NCBI GenBank assembly: GCA_052032335.1
Contig: JBPEWV010000103.1
Coordinates: forward strand, 1 to 12,737
From: Pleionea sp052032335
GTDB lineage: Bacteria > Pseudomonadota > Gammaproteobacteria > Enterobacterales > Kangiellaceae
Reading direction: 5' to 3'
DNA: 12,737 bases
Shown piece after piece: positions 1-6,437 of this stretch. The notes under the pieces are model-generated. The model was not told the DNA's origin. It worked only from the letters and a program-made list of their open reading frames with translations, and did no database searches. Position 1 is the stretch's first letter, and every line of letters begins with the position of its first letter. A program made the position numbers and the translations under genes.

Positions 1-396
1 TCTTATATTCTTCGTGGCAATCCTTCGAAAACCGTGGCAAATCTGCTGAAAGCTTTGAACGTTTTTATGACCGGTGAGGTTGGTGTTGAATTACTCAATG
101 CTACCAATCTGGCGCAATTGGCATCGACTCCACTGAGTGACAGTGCCCGGGAAACTTCCGTCACACTGCGCGATAATTCTCCCAAAGCTTTGTTGGTGAT
201 GGGGGCTTCCACTGCCAATCATTTATTGAATGAAAACAGAACCATGGGTGAGTGGCAGGTAAAAACTTGGCGAACGCCAGAAGATATACCGGTTGTGATC
301 ACTTATCATCCCTACGAAATTTACCAATCCCCAATTTTGAAAAAACAGGTCATGCAAGACCTCATTACCTTGTCTCATTATCTGCGCGATGAGTGA
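1..396 (+). CDS. UDG-fold protein, C-terminal part (candidate DNA polymerase III psi subunit)
   Basis: The frame is open from the first base and ends at TGA 394-396, so 131 residues of the C-terminal part are visible and the true start lies outside the window. An internal GTG at 34 is not needed as a start, because the frame stays open upstream of it. The end of the protein has the signature of the uracil-DNA glycosylase superfamily: a strand ending in a glycine turn (ALLVMGAS), then a strand leading into TYHP (residues about 101-104), then a helix rich in K and L that closes the fold. The psi subunit of the DNA polymerase III clamp loader (HolD) has a related fold, and in enterobacteria holD lies directly before rimI, as this gene does. 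Psi is therefore a reasonable candidate, but a family 4-type UDG-like protein remains possible. The active-site half of a true UDG would lie outside the window. The gene overlaps rimI by 8 bases, which suggests translational coupling. Confidence 0.6.
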   Translation, partial: SYILRGNPSKTVANLLKALNVFMTGEVGVELLNATNLAQLASTPLSDSARETSVTLRDNSPKALLVMGASTANHLLNENRTMGEWQVKTWRTPEDIPVVITYHPYEIYQSPILKKQVMQDLITLSHYLRDE

Positions 397-850
397 TCTC
401 GAATATCGCCGGGCGACACGCGATGACATTGCTCAGGTACTGGCCAATGAAGTGTCCGCTTACGAGATGCCTTGGGGCAAAAAGGCGCTGATTGATAGTC
501 TGAATGAGCAATACGAGTTTTTTTTGATTCTTTTGCAGGACAAGGTGATTGGCCATCTCATCTTGCATGTGATCGTCGATGAATGTCACCTGTTAAATAT
601 TTGTCTAAACCCGAGGTTTCAAGGAAGGGGATTGGGTAAACAGGTCATGCGATATTGGTTGAAATTTTGCGAATCTTCTTCGGTAAAGCAGTTATTGTTG
701 GAAGTACGTGCATCCAACAATAAAGCGCGAGCGTTGTACCAACAGTTCGGGTTTCAGCAACTTTCTGTGAGAAAAGCCTACTATCCACTGCCCGGTAATC
801 AGCGAGAAGATGGCATTGTAATGACTCGATGGATGGAGAATCCGTCATGA
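389..850 (+). CDS. rimI: Ribosomal protein bS18-alanine N-acetyltransferase RimI
   Basis: This is a GNAT-family acetyltransferase of 153 residues, close to the usual RimI length of about 150. RimI transfers acetyl from acetyl-CoA to the N-terminal alanine of ribosomal protein bS18 in the cytoplasm. Visible family features are the acetyl-CoA loop RFQGRGLGK at residues 76-84, the LEVRASN segment holding the probable catalytic glutamate (E105), the ALYQQFGF segment with the matching tyrosine (Y117), and the R-x-x-YYP turn near residues 128-133. The C-terminal G-x-x-x-EDGIVM strand is also typical. The ATG at 389 lies inside the end of the upstream gene and has no Shine-Dalgarno sequence, so it is probably translated by coupling to that gene. 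An eight-T run at 518-525 encodes part of an EFFL segment and is in frame. The enterobacterial neighbour yjjG, between rimI and prfC in E. coli, is absent here. Confidence 0.93.
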   Translation: MSDLEYRRATRDDIAQVLANEVSAYEMPWGKKALIDSLNEQYEFFLILLQDKVIGHLILHVIVDECHLLNICLNPRFQGRGLGKQVMRYWLKFCESSSVKQLLLEVRASNNKARALYQQFGFQQLSVRKAYYPLPGNQREDGIVMTRWMENPS

Positions 851-896
851 CAGACGAATCAGCGCTCGGTGGGGTGCTCTGATGCTGAATTAAAGT

Positions 897-902
897 TATA
901 AT
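897..902 (+). promoter_or_regulatory. Candidate -10 box for prfC
   Basis: A perfect TATAAT lies 45 bases before the prfC start in the 96-base rimI-prfC gap. The hexamer 17 bases upstream (874-879, GTGCTC) is a poor -35, so the promoter would be weak or activator-dependent. The ribosome binding site of prfC is also modest (GGAA at 938-941). Confidence 0.45.
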
Positions 903-946
903 ACGCGCCATTTTAACTACCAATAAACCATTGAATTGGAAACTTT

Positions 947-2527
947 ATGTCAAATCAGGCTGAAGAAATCGCCAAGCGACGCACCTTTGCCATTATTTCT
1001 CACCCGGATGCCGGTAAAACAACCATCACTGAAAAGTTACTTCTGCACGGAAAACTGATTCAAGAAGCAGGCACCGTAAAAGGTCGAAAAGCCTCCAAAC
1101 ACGCGACCTCTGACTGGATGGAGCTGGAAAAACAACGCGGTATCTCGGTGACCACCTCGGTGATGCAGTTTCCCTACAATGAACGTATTGTCAATCTGTT
1201 GGATACCCCGGGGCACGAGGATTTTTCCGAAGATACCTATCGTACGTTGACTGCCGTAGATTCGGCCCTGATGGTGATCGACTCCAGTAAAGGTGTCGAA
1301 GACCGGACCATCAAGTTAATGGAAGTCTGTCGATTACGTGACACACCCATAGTGACCTTTATGAATAAGCTGGATCGGGATATTCGCGAACCCATCGAGC
1401 TGCTTGATGAGGTTGAAGATGTTTTAAAAATTAATTGTGCGCCGGTAACCTGGCCAATTGGCATGGGGAAATCGTTTAAAGGCGTCTATCATTTACTGGA
1501 AGATCGCATTTATTTGTACCAAACGGGTATGGGGCACACCATTCAGGACGAACGAACAATTGACGGGCTCGAGTCGGCCGAAGCGGAACAAGCACTGGGT
1601 GACTATCTGAACGATTTGAAGGACGAGCTTGAGTTGGTCCTGGGAGCGAGTCATGAGTTTGATTTGGATGAGTTTTTGGCCGGACGACTGACGCCGGTTT
1701 TTTTCGGAACCGCGCTCGGTAATTTTGGTGTTTCGCAGATGCTGGATCGCTTTGTTGAGTGGGCTCCGGCGCCACTGCCGCGTAAAACCGAAACTCGGGA
1801 GGTTGCCGCAACAGAAGACAAGTTTTCGGGATTTGTATTTAAGATTCAGGCTAATATGGATCCGCAACATCGAGACCGAATTGCTTTTATGCGTATTTGC
1901 TCCGGTAAGTACCAGAAAGGTATGAAAATGCACCATGTTCGCTTAAAACGGGATCAGCAGATTTCCAATGCTGTGAATTTTATTGCTGGCGATCGCGGTC
2001 AGCTGGACGAAGCGTTTGCTGGCGATATTATCGGCTTGCATAATCATGGAAACTTACAAATAGGGGATACATTTACCCAGGGTGAAGCGCTTAAATTTAC
2101 CGGCATCCCAAACTTTGCGCCCGAATTGTTTCGACGCGTTCGCTTGAAAGATCCGTTGAAGAATAAAGCCTTGCAAAAGGGATTGAATCAACTGTCGGAA
2201 GAAGGGGCGACGCAAGTGTTTCGACCGCTTAACAGTAATGATTTAATTTTAGGTGCGGTCGGTATATTGCAGTTTGATGTCGTTGCACATCGCTTAAAAA
2301 CCGAATATAAAGTCGAGTGCATTTATGAAAGTGTTGCAGTGGCGACGGCGCGCTGGGTGTCCTGCGACGATGAGAAAATACTAGAGAAGTTGAAAAACAA
2401 GGCGGGTGAAAATTTGGCAATGGATGGGGGCGACAATTTAACTTATCTCGCACCGACCATGGTCAACCTGAACCTAACCATAGAACGTTTTCCGGAAGTA
2501 GAATTCTTTGAAACACGCGAACACTAA
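947..2527 (+). CDS. prfC: Peptide chain release factor 3 (RF3, translational GTPase)
   Basis: RF3 is a cytoplasmic GTPase that removes RF1 or RF2 from the ribosome after peptide release. The protein has 526 residues, against 529 in E. coli. The N-terminal GTPase domain shows every expected box: HPDAGKTT at 19-26 (P-loop), the RGISVTTSV switch I region near 64-72, DTPGHEDF at 86-93 (G3, switch II) and NKLD at 140-143 (G4). After it come a beta-barrel domain II (about residues 290-370) and the C-terminal RF3 domain with a conserved GAVGILQFDVV segment. The start at 947 gives the family N-terminus directly before the P-loop. The gene has its own candidate promoter. Its last 20 bases overlap the tatD start, so the two genes are very probably co-transcribed and translationally coupled. 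Nothing in the sequence looks broken or atypical. Confidence 0.98.
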   Translation: MSNQAEEIAKRRTFAIISHPDAGKTTITEKLLLHGKLIQEAGTVKGRKASKHATSDWMELEKQRGISVTTSVMQFPYNERIVNLLDTPGHEDFSEDTYRTLTAVDSALMVIDSSKGVEDRTIKLMEVCRLRDTPIVTFMNKLDRDIREPIELLDEVEDVLKINCAPVTWPIGMGKSFKGVYHLLEDRIYLYQTGMGHTIQDERTIDGLESAEAEQALGDYLNDLKDELELVLGASHEFDLDEFLAGRLTPVFFGTALGNFGVSQMLDRFVEWAPAPLPRKTETREVAATEDKFSGFVFKIQANMDPQHRDRIAFMRICSGKYQKGMKMHHVRLKRDQQISNAVNFIAGDRGQLDEAFAGDIIGLHNHGNLQIGDTFTQGEALKFTGIPNFAPELFRRVRLKDPLKNKALQKGLNQLSEEGATQVFRPLNSNDLILGAVGILQFDVVAHRLKTEYKVECIYESVAVATARWVSCDDEKILEKLKNKAGENLAMDGGDNLTYLAPTMVNLNLTIERFPEVEFFETREH

Positions 2528-3323
2528 AACAAAAAAAGCGGCGTCGAATCAAATTCAACTGATCGACACCCATTGCCATCTGGATTTTCCGGAGTTCGAT
2601 GCTGATCGAAAAAAGATTTACGGCATTGCAAAAGAGCATGGGTTAAAAGGGCTAATCGTTCCAGGCGTGAAACGTGAAGGGTGGCGTTTGATTCGTCAGT
2701 TAAGCGCTTTGATGGATGGTGTGCACAGCGCGCTTGGTTTGCACCCCATGTTTATAGAAGAGCATACCGAGCAACATCTGCACGATTTGGAATTGGCGCT
2801 GTCCGTTGGGCCCGTCGTTGCGGTCGGAGAGATCGGTCTCGATTTTTATCACGGCCGGGGCAATCAGGCTCAGCAGGAGAAGTTTTTCCATCATCAACTT
2901 CACATTGCCAAAGATGCCGGGTTACCGGTGATCTTACACGTTCGTAAGGCGCACGAAGACGTATTAAAGCAGTTACGTATATTGAACTTTCAAAACGGAG
3001 GTGTGGTGCACGCGTTTAACGGCGATTTGAACCAGGCAAAACGATACGCCGATCATGGTTTTAAAGTGGGGGTCGGTGGTGCCATTACCTATCAACGCGC
3101 TGTTAAAGTTCGTTCTTTAGTGTCAGAGTTACCATTGGAGCAAATTGTTATGGAAACTGACGCACCCGATATGCCACCGGCGACCTGCAAGAGCAAACGT
3201 AATACGCCTTTGCATGTTTTCGATAACTTCCGAGCCCTCTGCAGTATTCGTGAAGAGCCAGCTTCATTATTGGCCAAACAAACCACCGCGAACGCTGAAG
3301 CGGTATTTAAACTCAATACTTGA
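2508..3323 (+). CDS. tatD: TatD-family metal-dependent hydrolase (DNase)
   Basis: This 271-residue protein is a TIM-barrel metal hydrolase of the TatD family, whose members show 3'-5' exonuclease or DNase activity and are linked to DNA repair. The metal-binding set is complete: H22 and H24 in DTHCHLDF, E108 in GEIGLDFY, H144 in ILHVRKAHED, H168 in VVHAFNGD and D218 in METDAPDMPP. The start is TTG at 2508, inside the end of prfC. It is the only usable start: there is no ATG, GTG or TTG between it and the DTHCH motif, and GGAAG at 2494-2498 sits at good spacing. This choice gives a lysine-rich N-terminal extension of about 17 residues before the barrel. Coupling to prfC is likely. The precise paralogue (TatD, YcfH or YjjV type) cannot be settled here, so the gene symbol is for the family. 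Confidence 0.9.
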   Translation: MKHANTKTKKAASNQIQLIDTHCHLDFPEFDADRKKIYGIAKEHGLKGLIVPGVKREGWRLIRQLSALMDGVHSALGLHPMFIEEHTEQHLHDLELALSVGPVVAVGEIGLDFYHGRGNQAQQEKFFHHQLHIAKDAGLPVILHVRKAHEDVLKQLRILNFQNGGVVHAFNGDLNQAKRYADHGFKVGVGGAITYQRAVKVRSLVSELPLEQIVMETDAPDMPPATCKSKRNTPLHVFDNFRALCSIREEPASLLAKQTTANAEAVFKLNT

Positions 3324-3343
3324 TGTCCGTCACAGCGAAAAAC

Positions 3344-3374
3344 TTGACCCTAAGCCCCGGACTGCGGCTATCAT
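3344..3374 (+). promoter_or_regulatory. Candidate promoter for the GspE/PilB-like gene
   Basis: TTGACC (3344-3349) and TATCAT (3369-3374) are separated by 19 bases, slightly long for a sigma-70 promoter. They lie in the 80-base gap after tatD. The following gene has a clear ribosome binding site, AAAGG ending at 3394, nine bases before its ATG. Confidence 0.4.
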
Positions 3375-3403
3375 TAGATCAAATCGAATAAAGGTAACTT
3401 TTA

Positions 3404-5164
3404 ATGACGCAGGACCAGCCAACGATTGCTATAAAGTTTATCGAGTTGATGCTGAAAGATGGCTTAATCGATAAAGACACCTTCTCTAACCTGAGAGTGA
3501 AACTTCGAAGTTTTCCTCAAACCAAGCACCCCATTCAGGGCATTGCACCGCTTAAACTGACTCACGCCAAGCAAAAAGATACTGAGCTGGACGATCAATA
3601 CCTGTCAGAATGGTACGCCCTGAAATGTGGTATGGAGTGTGTCGAGCTTGACCCACTCAAGCTTGACGTGGATGCGATCACCGCGGTGATGTCGAAAGCC
3701 TTTGCACAGCGTCATAAAATATTGGCTTATTCGGTAAACAACAATAGTGTTACTGTGGCCACCTCGGAACCCAATGTCACCGGATGGGTACAAGGCCTGG
3801 AGCACATTCTTCGAAAAGAAGTAAAGCGTGTGTTTGCCAGCCCGGTGGCGATTGAAAAATTTCAGAAAGAATTCTACGCTTTGAGCCATTCGATTCGCGG
3901 CGCAAAAGGTGAAAAGTATCAAGATTCCGGCGTTGGCAATCTGGAAGCCTTGATCGATCTTGGAAAAGCCGACGAAGTAGACGCGAACGATCAACACATC
4001 GTTCAAATCGTTGACTGGCTTCTGCAATACGCCTATGCACAGCGTGCCAGTGATATTCACGTCGAACCCCGAAGAGAAGTCGGTAATGTTCGATTCAGAA
4101 TCGACGGAGTATTGCATAAAGTTTACGAATTTCCGTCGAGTGTCACCGGTGCAGTATTGGCGCGCTTTAAAATATTAGCTCGAATGGATGTTGCCGAACG
4201 ACGCAAGCCGCTCGATGGCCGCATTAAAACTAAAACGCCCGAAGGGCAGGAAGTTGAGCTGCGAATTTCGACCTTGCCTACCGCTTTTGGTGAAAAGCTG
4301 GTGGCGCGTATATTCGATCCCGGTGTTTTGAACCGCGATTTTACCGAGTTAGGCCTGGATAAAAACATCGAGAACTTATGGCTTTCAATGGTGGGACAAC
4401 CTAACGGAATTGTTCTGGTTACCGGGCCTACCGGAAGCGGAAAAACCACCACCCTGTACACCACTCTGAATCAAATCGCTCAACCCGAAGTGAATGTGTG
4501 CACCATCGAAGATCCCATCGAAATGGTCAATCCTCGATTGAATCAGATGCAGGTCCATCACGACATTAATGTCGATTTCGCCAGTGGAATTCGAGCTTTG
4601 CTGCGACAGGATCCGGATATTATTATGATTGGTGAGATACGTGATAAAGAAACCGCCGATATGGCAGTTCAGGCGTCGCTGACTGGCCATCTGGTGATTT
4701 CCACCCTACACACCAACGACTCATCTTCGGCAATCACTCGATTGCTGGACTTGGGCGTCGAGCCGTTCTTAGTTAATGCCTCTCTACTCGGCATTATGGC
4801 GCAGCGCCTGGTTCGCACCTTATGCAAAAGCTGTAAAACACCCACTGAGCCAAATGTTGACGCTTGGCGTCATTTGGTTGATCCTTTTCCTTTAAAGCCG
4901 CCAGCGCAGATTTATAAACCGGTGGGGTGCCGATTGTGTCGTGGAACCGGGTACATGGGGCGTCAGGGAATTTACGAGATGCTCTCGGTGAATGCTAAAA
5001 TTAAGAAACTGGTCCACGCCAATTGTGATGTCGGGCCGATTCGGGAGCAAGGTATTAAAGATGGCATGACGTTGCTGCGAATCAGCGGTGCCAAAAAGGT
5101 GGCTCAAGGTGCAACCACCATCGAAGAGGTGTTGCGAGTTGCTTCGCCAGAGATGGAGAGCTGA
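3404..5164 (+). CDS. GspE/PilB-type secretion or pilus assembly ATPase, orphan
   Basis: The 586-residue protein belongs to the GspE/PilB/MshE family of hexameric ATPases that drive type II secretion or type IV pilus extension from the cytoplasmic face of the inner membrane. Residues about 60-160 look like the T2SSE N-terminal domain (MshEN type), with a short helical segment before it (residues 10-30). The ATPase core shows Walker A GPTGSGKT at 341-348, the Asp box TIEDPIE at 367-373, Walker B DPDIIMIGEIRD at 403-414 with catalytic E411, and the His box TGHLVISTLHTND at 427-439. Two CxxC pairs (C474/C477 and C509/C512) form the expected zinc site. All catalytic elements are intact, so an active enzyme is predicted. 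No platform protein, pilin, secretin or prepilin peptidase gene is nearby, so the partner machine must be encoded elsewhere. PilB, MshE and GspE cannot be told apart with certainty here. Confidence 0.88.
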   Translation: MTQDQPTIAIKFIELMLKDGLIDKDTFSNLRVKLRSFPQTKHPIQGIAPLKLTHAKQKDTELDDQYLSEWYALKCGMECVELDPLKLDVDAITAVMSKAFAQRHKILAYSVNNNSVTVATSEPNVTGWVQGLEHILRKEVKRVFASPVAIEKFQKEFYALSHSIRGAKGEKYQDSGVGNLEALIDLGKADEVDANDQHIVQIVDWLLQYAYAQRASDIHVEPRREVGNVRFRIDGVLHKVYEFPSSVTGAVLARFKILARMDVAERRKPLDGRIKTKTPEGQEVELRISTLPTAFGEKLVARIFDPGVLNRDFTELGLDKNIENLWLSMVGQPNGIVLVTGPTGSGKTTTLYTTLNQIAQPEVNVCTIEDPIEMVNPRLNQMQVHHDINVDFASGIRALLRQDPDIIMIGEIRDKETADMAVQASLTGHLVISTLHTNDSSSAITRLLDLGVEPFLVNASLLGIMAQRLVRTLCKSCKTPTEPNVDAWRHLVDPFPLKPPAQIYKPVGCRLCRGTGYMGRQGIYEMLSVNAKIKKLVHANCDVGPIREQGIKDGMTLLRISGAKKVAQGATTIEEVLRVASPEMES

Positions 5165-5171
5165 TGGTTTT

Positions 5172-5186
5172 ACCTACTGTGTAGGT
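5172..5186. repeat. Short perfect inverted repeat after the ATPase gene
   Basis: ACCTAC (5172-5177) and GTAGGT (5181-5186) form a perfect 6-bp dyad around a TGT loop, seven bases after the ATPase stop and 26 bases before the lipoprotein start. No T-run follows, so it is not a standard terminator. It could be a small RNA hairpin or a protein binding site. Confidence 0.4.
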
Positions 5187-5212
5187 GCAGAGGTCTTCGA
5201 TAGGAGTTCAAC

Positions 5213-5635
5213 ATGAACACAGTTACTAGGCTAAGTTTTATTACAGGAATTTTGCTGGTTGGGACTGCGTGCAGTTCAAAAGGCCAAACTGTAAATGATG
5301 AGACGTCTATGAAACACAATTCATCAAAAGATCTTTATGCCACGATCCAGCGCTTAACCAGTGATAAAACGTGTAATACAGACGAGCAGTGTGCTTCGAT
5401 TGGCATTGGTGCGCGCCCTTGTGGCGGGCCGGAAAAGTACATGATTTATTCCAAACCGAATACCGATGAGAAGAAGTTAACGTCAGCGGTGGATCAGTAT
5501 TATTTAATTCAGAAACTCAAAAACGAAAAACTGAAAAAGCTGGGAATTTGCGTTGTCGCAACACCGCCCGAAGTGGAGTGCGTTAAACAGCAATGTCAGA
5601 AAGTACCGACGGTCAGAATAGGTACCAGTTTTTAA
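5213..5635 (+). CDS. Small cysteine-rich lipoprotein of unknown function
   Basis: I do not recognise a named family. The 140-residue product starts with a basic, hydrophobic signal peptide ending in VGTA-C, which fits the lipoprotein pattern with C20 as the lipidated residue, so it is predicted to be anchored in the outer or inner membrane facing the periplasm. The mature part has six further cysteines (C54, C60, C70, C113, C123, C128). An even number suggests three disulfides. The most distinctive stretch is C-x5-C-x9-CGGP followed by Y-x2-YS (residues 54-80). A lysine-rich helical segment (about 87-110) separates the two cysteine groups. The start is supported by AGGAG at 5202-5206, six bases before the ATG. 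The gene follows the ATPase by 48 bases and may share its transcript. The stop overlaps the convergent VanZ-like gene. Confidence 0.8.
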   Translation: MNTVTRLSFITGILLVGTACSSKGQTVNDETSMKHNSSKDLYATIQRLTSDKTCNTDEQCASIGIGARPCGGPEKYMIYSKPNTDEKKLTSAVDQYYLIQKLKNEKLKKLGICVVATPPEVECVKQQCQKVPTVRIGTSF

Positions 5636-6015
5636 TCGGTTTTTAGGTTGAGCCGGCGCTTGCCAAAAAGTGCCAACACGGCAAAGACGCCCACCGCATC
5701 GCCGATCCAGTCGGCAAAGCTGAAGCTGCGCCCCGGTATATGGAGTTGAATAATTTCAATGGCAACGCCAAGCAATAGTAAAATACCCACAATATACCAG
5801 CGGTTCATTTTCGGAAAAGCACCCAACATCAAGAAGGTCACGCCAGCAAATGCAACGGCATGAAACACCTTGTCAATGTGTGGTAAGTGAATGCCAGAAT
5901 CGACGCCGGGTGTTAACGTTAGAAATAATAATAAACCTAGGGCGATTGTTGCCGCAATTTTCCAGGCAGGATGCCCAAATTTGGGCAAAATTTTGTGGAT
6001 AACAAAGTCAACCAT
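5632..6015 (-). CDS. VanZ-like family membrane protein
   Basis: This 127-residue protein has four predicted membrane segments (about residues 18-36, 52-70, 74-92 and 104-118). It carries the marks of the VanZ-like family: DKVFH at 48-52 at the start of helix 2, a G-x-x-IE-x-x-Q pattern in helix 3 (E87, Q90), and R-x-FSFADWIGDAVG at 96-109 leading into helix 4. VanZ itself gives low-level teicoplanin resistance, but most chromosomal VanZ-like proteins have no proven role, and I infer none here. It begins four bases after the stop of the preceding - strand gene and has no Shine-Dalgarno of its own, which suggests translational coupling. Its stop overlaps the stop of the + strand lipoprotein gene. 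Confidence 0.85.
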   Translation of the reverse strand: MVDFVIHKILPKFGHPAWKIAATIALGLLLFLTLTPGVDSGIHLPHIDKVFHAVAFAGVTFLMLGAFPKMNRWYIVGILLLLGVAIEIIQLHIPGRSFSFADWIGDAVGVFAVLALFGKRRLNLKTD

Positions 6016-6019
6016 AGGA

Positions 6020-6382
6020 TTAGCGCTTTACGATGCGGTAGCTTAACGAAACACCACTGTTTTGTTTGTTGGTCCACATTAAGCAGTAAGTCTGGTCGAC
6101 CGGTGCTGTGAAAACGGTGGGTTTGAAGGTCGGTGTCATTTGATCGGCAATTGGATAAATAACAGCGTCTTGTGTGTGATAGTGAATATTAAAATAAAGA
6201 GGATCAGTGGACTTAAATGAAAATTCGATCTGCTGCTGTTGTTGCATTAAAAAACACGCTTCGTGAATTTTACTTGGGGCTAATGATGTCGAGTTGTTTA
6301 CCGGAAGCTCGACGCTATTGGCGTATACCAGATTACCCAGCATAGAGAGAAAAACAAAAAGGAAATTTATAGAAAGTTTCAA
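6020..6382 (-). CDS. Small secreted protein of unknown function
   Basis: I do not recognise a named family with confidence. The 120-residue product has an N-terminal signal peptide (hydrophobic residues 5-20, likely cleavage after VYA at 21), so it should be periplasmic or exported. The mature part has two cysteines (C43 and C100), which could form one disulfide linking the ends of a compact beta domain. The centre reads as alternating beta strands, with PLYFNIHYHTQD at 61-72 and a late YCLMWTN at 99-105. The layout is reminiscent of a GOLD-like beta sandwich, but that is inference. A run of five glutamines lies at 47-51. The start is TTG at 6382, supported by GGAGG (complement of 6392-6396), nine bases upstream. 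It lies downstream of valS, after a hairpin, and is coupled to the VanZ-like gene. Confidence 0.72.
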   Translation of the reverse strand: MKLSINFLFVFLSMLGNLVYANSVELPVNNSTSLAPSKIHEACFLMQQQQQIEFSFKSTDPLYFNIHYHTQDAVIYPIADQMTPTFKPTVFTAPVDQTYCLMWTNKQNSGVSLSYRIVKR

Positions 6383-6406
6383 TTCAGTGCGCCTCCATTC
6401 AATGTC

Positions 6407-6429
6407 GAGCTGCCCATATAGGGCAGCTC
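6407..6429. repeat. Perfect 9-bp hairpin just after valS
   Basis: GAGCTGCCC (6407-6415) and GGGCAGCTC (6421-6429) pair perfectly around a five-base ATATA loop. In the valS transcript the stem begins eight bases after the stop codon and ends 10 bases before the GGAGG of the next gene. No T-run follows on either strand, so it is not a textbook intrinsic terminator. A partial terminator, an mRNA-stabilising stem or a control of the downstream ribosome binding site are all possible. Confidence 0.75.
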
Positions 6430-6437
6430 AAGTGTCT

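Noticed and set aside
518..525. A run of eight T in rimI as a possible phase-variation or slippage site
   Set aside because: The run is in frame in an otherwise normal RimI and a single homopolymer of this length is not enough to suggest phase switching.
1476..1936. Two open frames on the - strand within prfC
   Set aside because: Both are fully contained in prfC, overlap each other and have no recognisable protein features.
3640..3668. Repeated GCTTGAC in the ATPase gene
   Set aside because: The repeat is short and lies in conserved coding sequence (ELDP and KLDV), so codon use explains it.
3605..4117. A 170-codon open frame on the - strand opposite the GspE/PilB-like gene
   Set aside because: It lies wholly inside a gene with complete family motifs, shows no family signature and has no ribosome binding site or promoter. 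It is the complement of a real coding frame.
5632..6015. Glycopeptide resistance function for the VanZ-like gene
   Set aside because: Only family-level features are visible, no other van genes are present, and chromosomal VanZ-like proteins are widespread without such a role.
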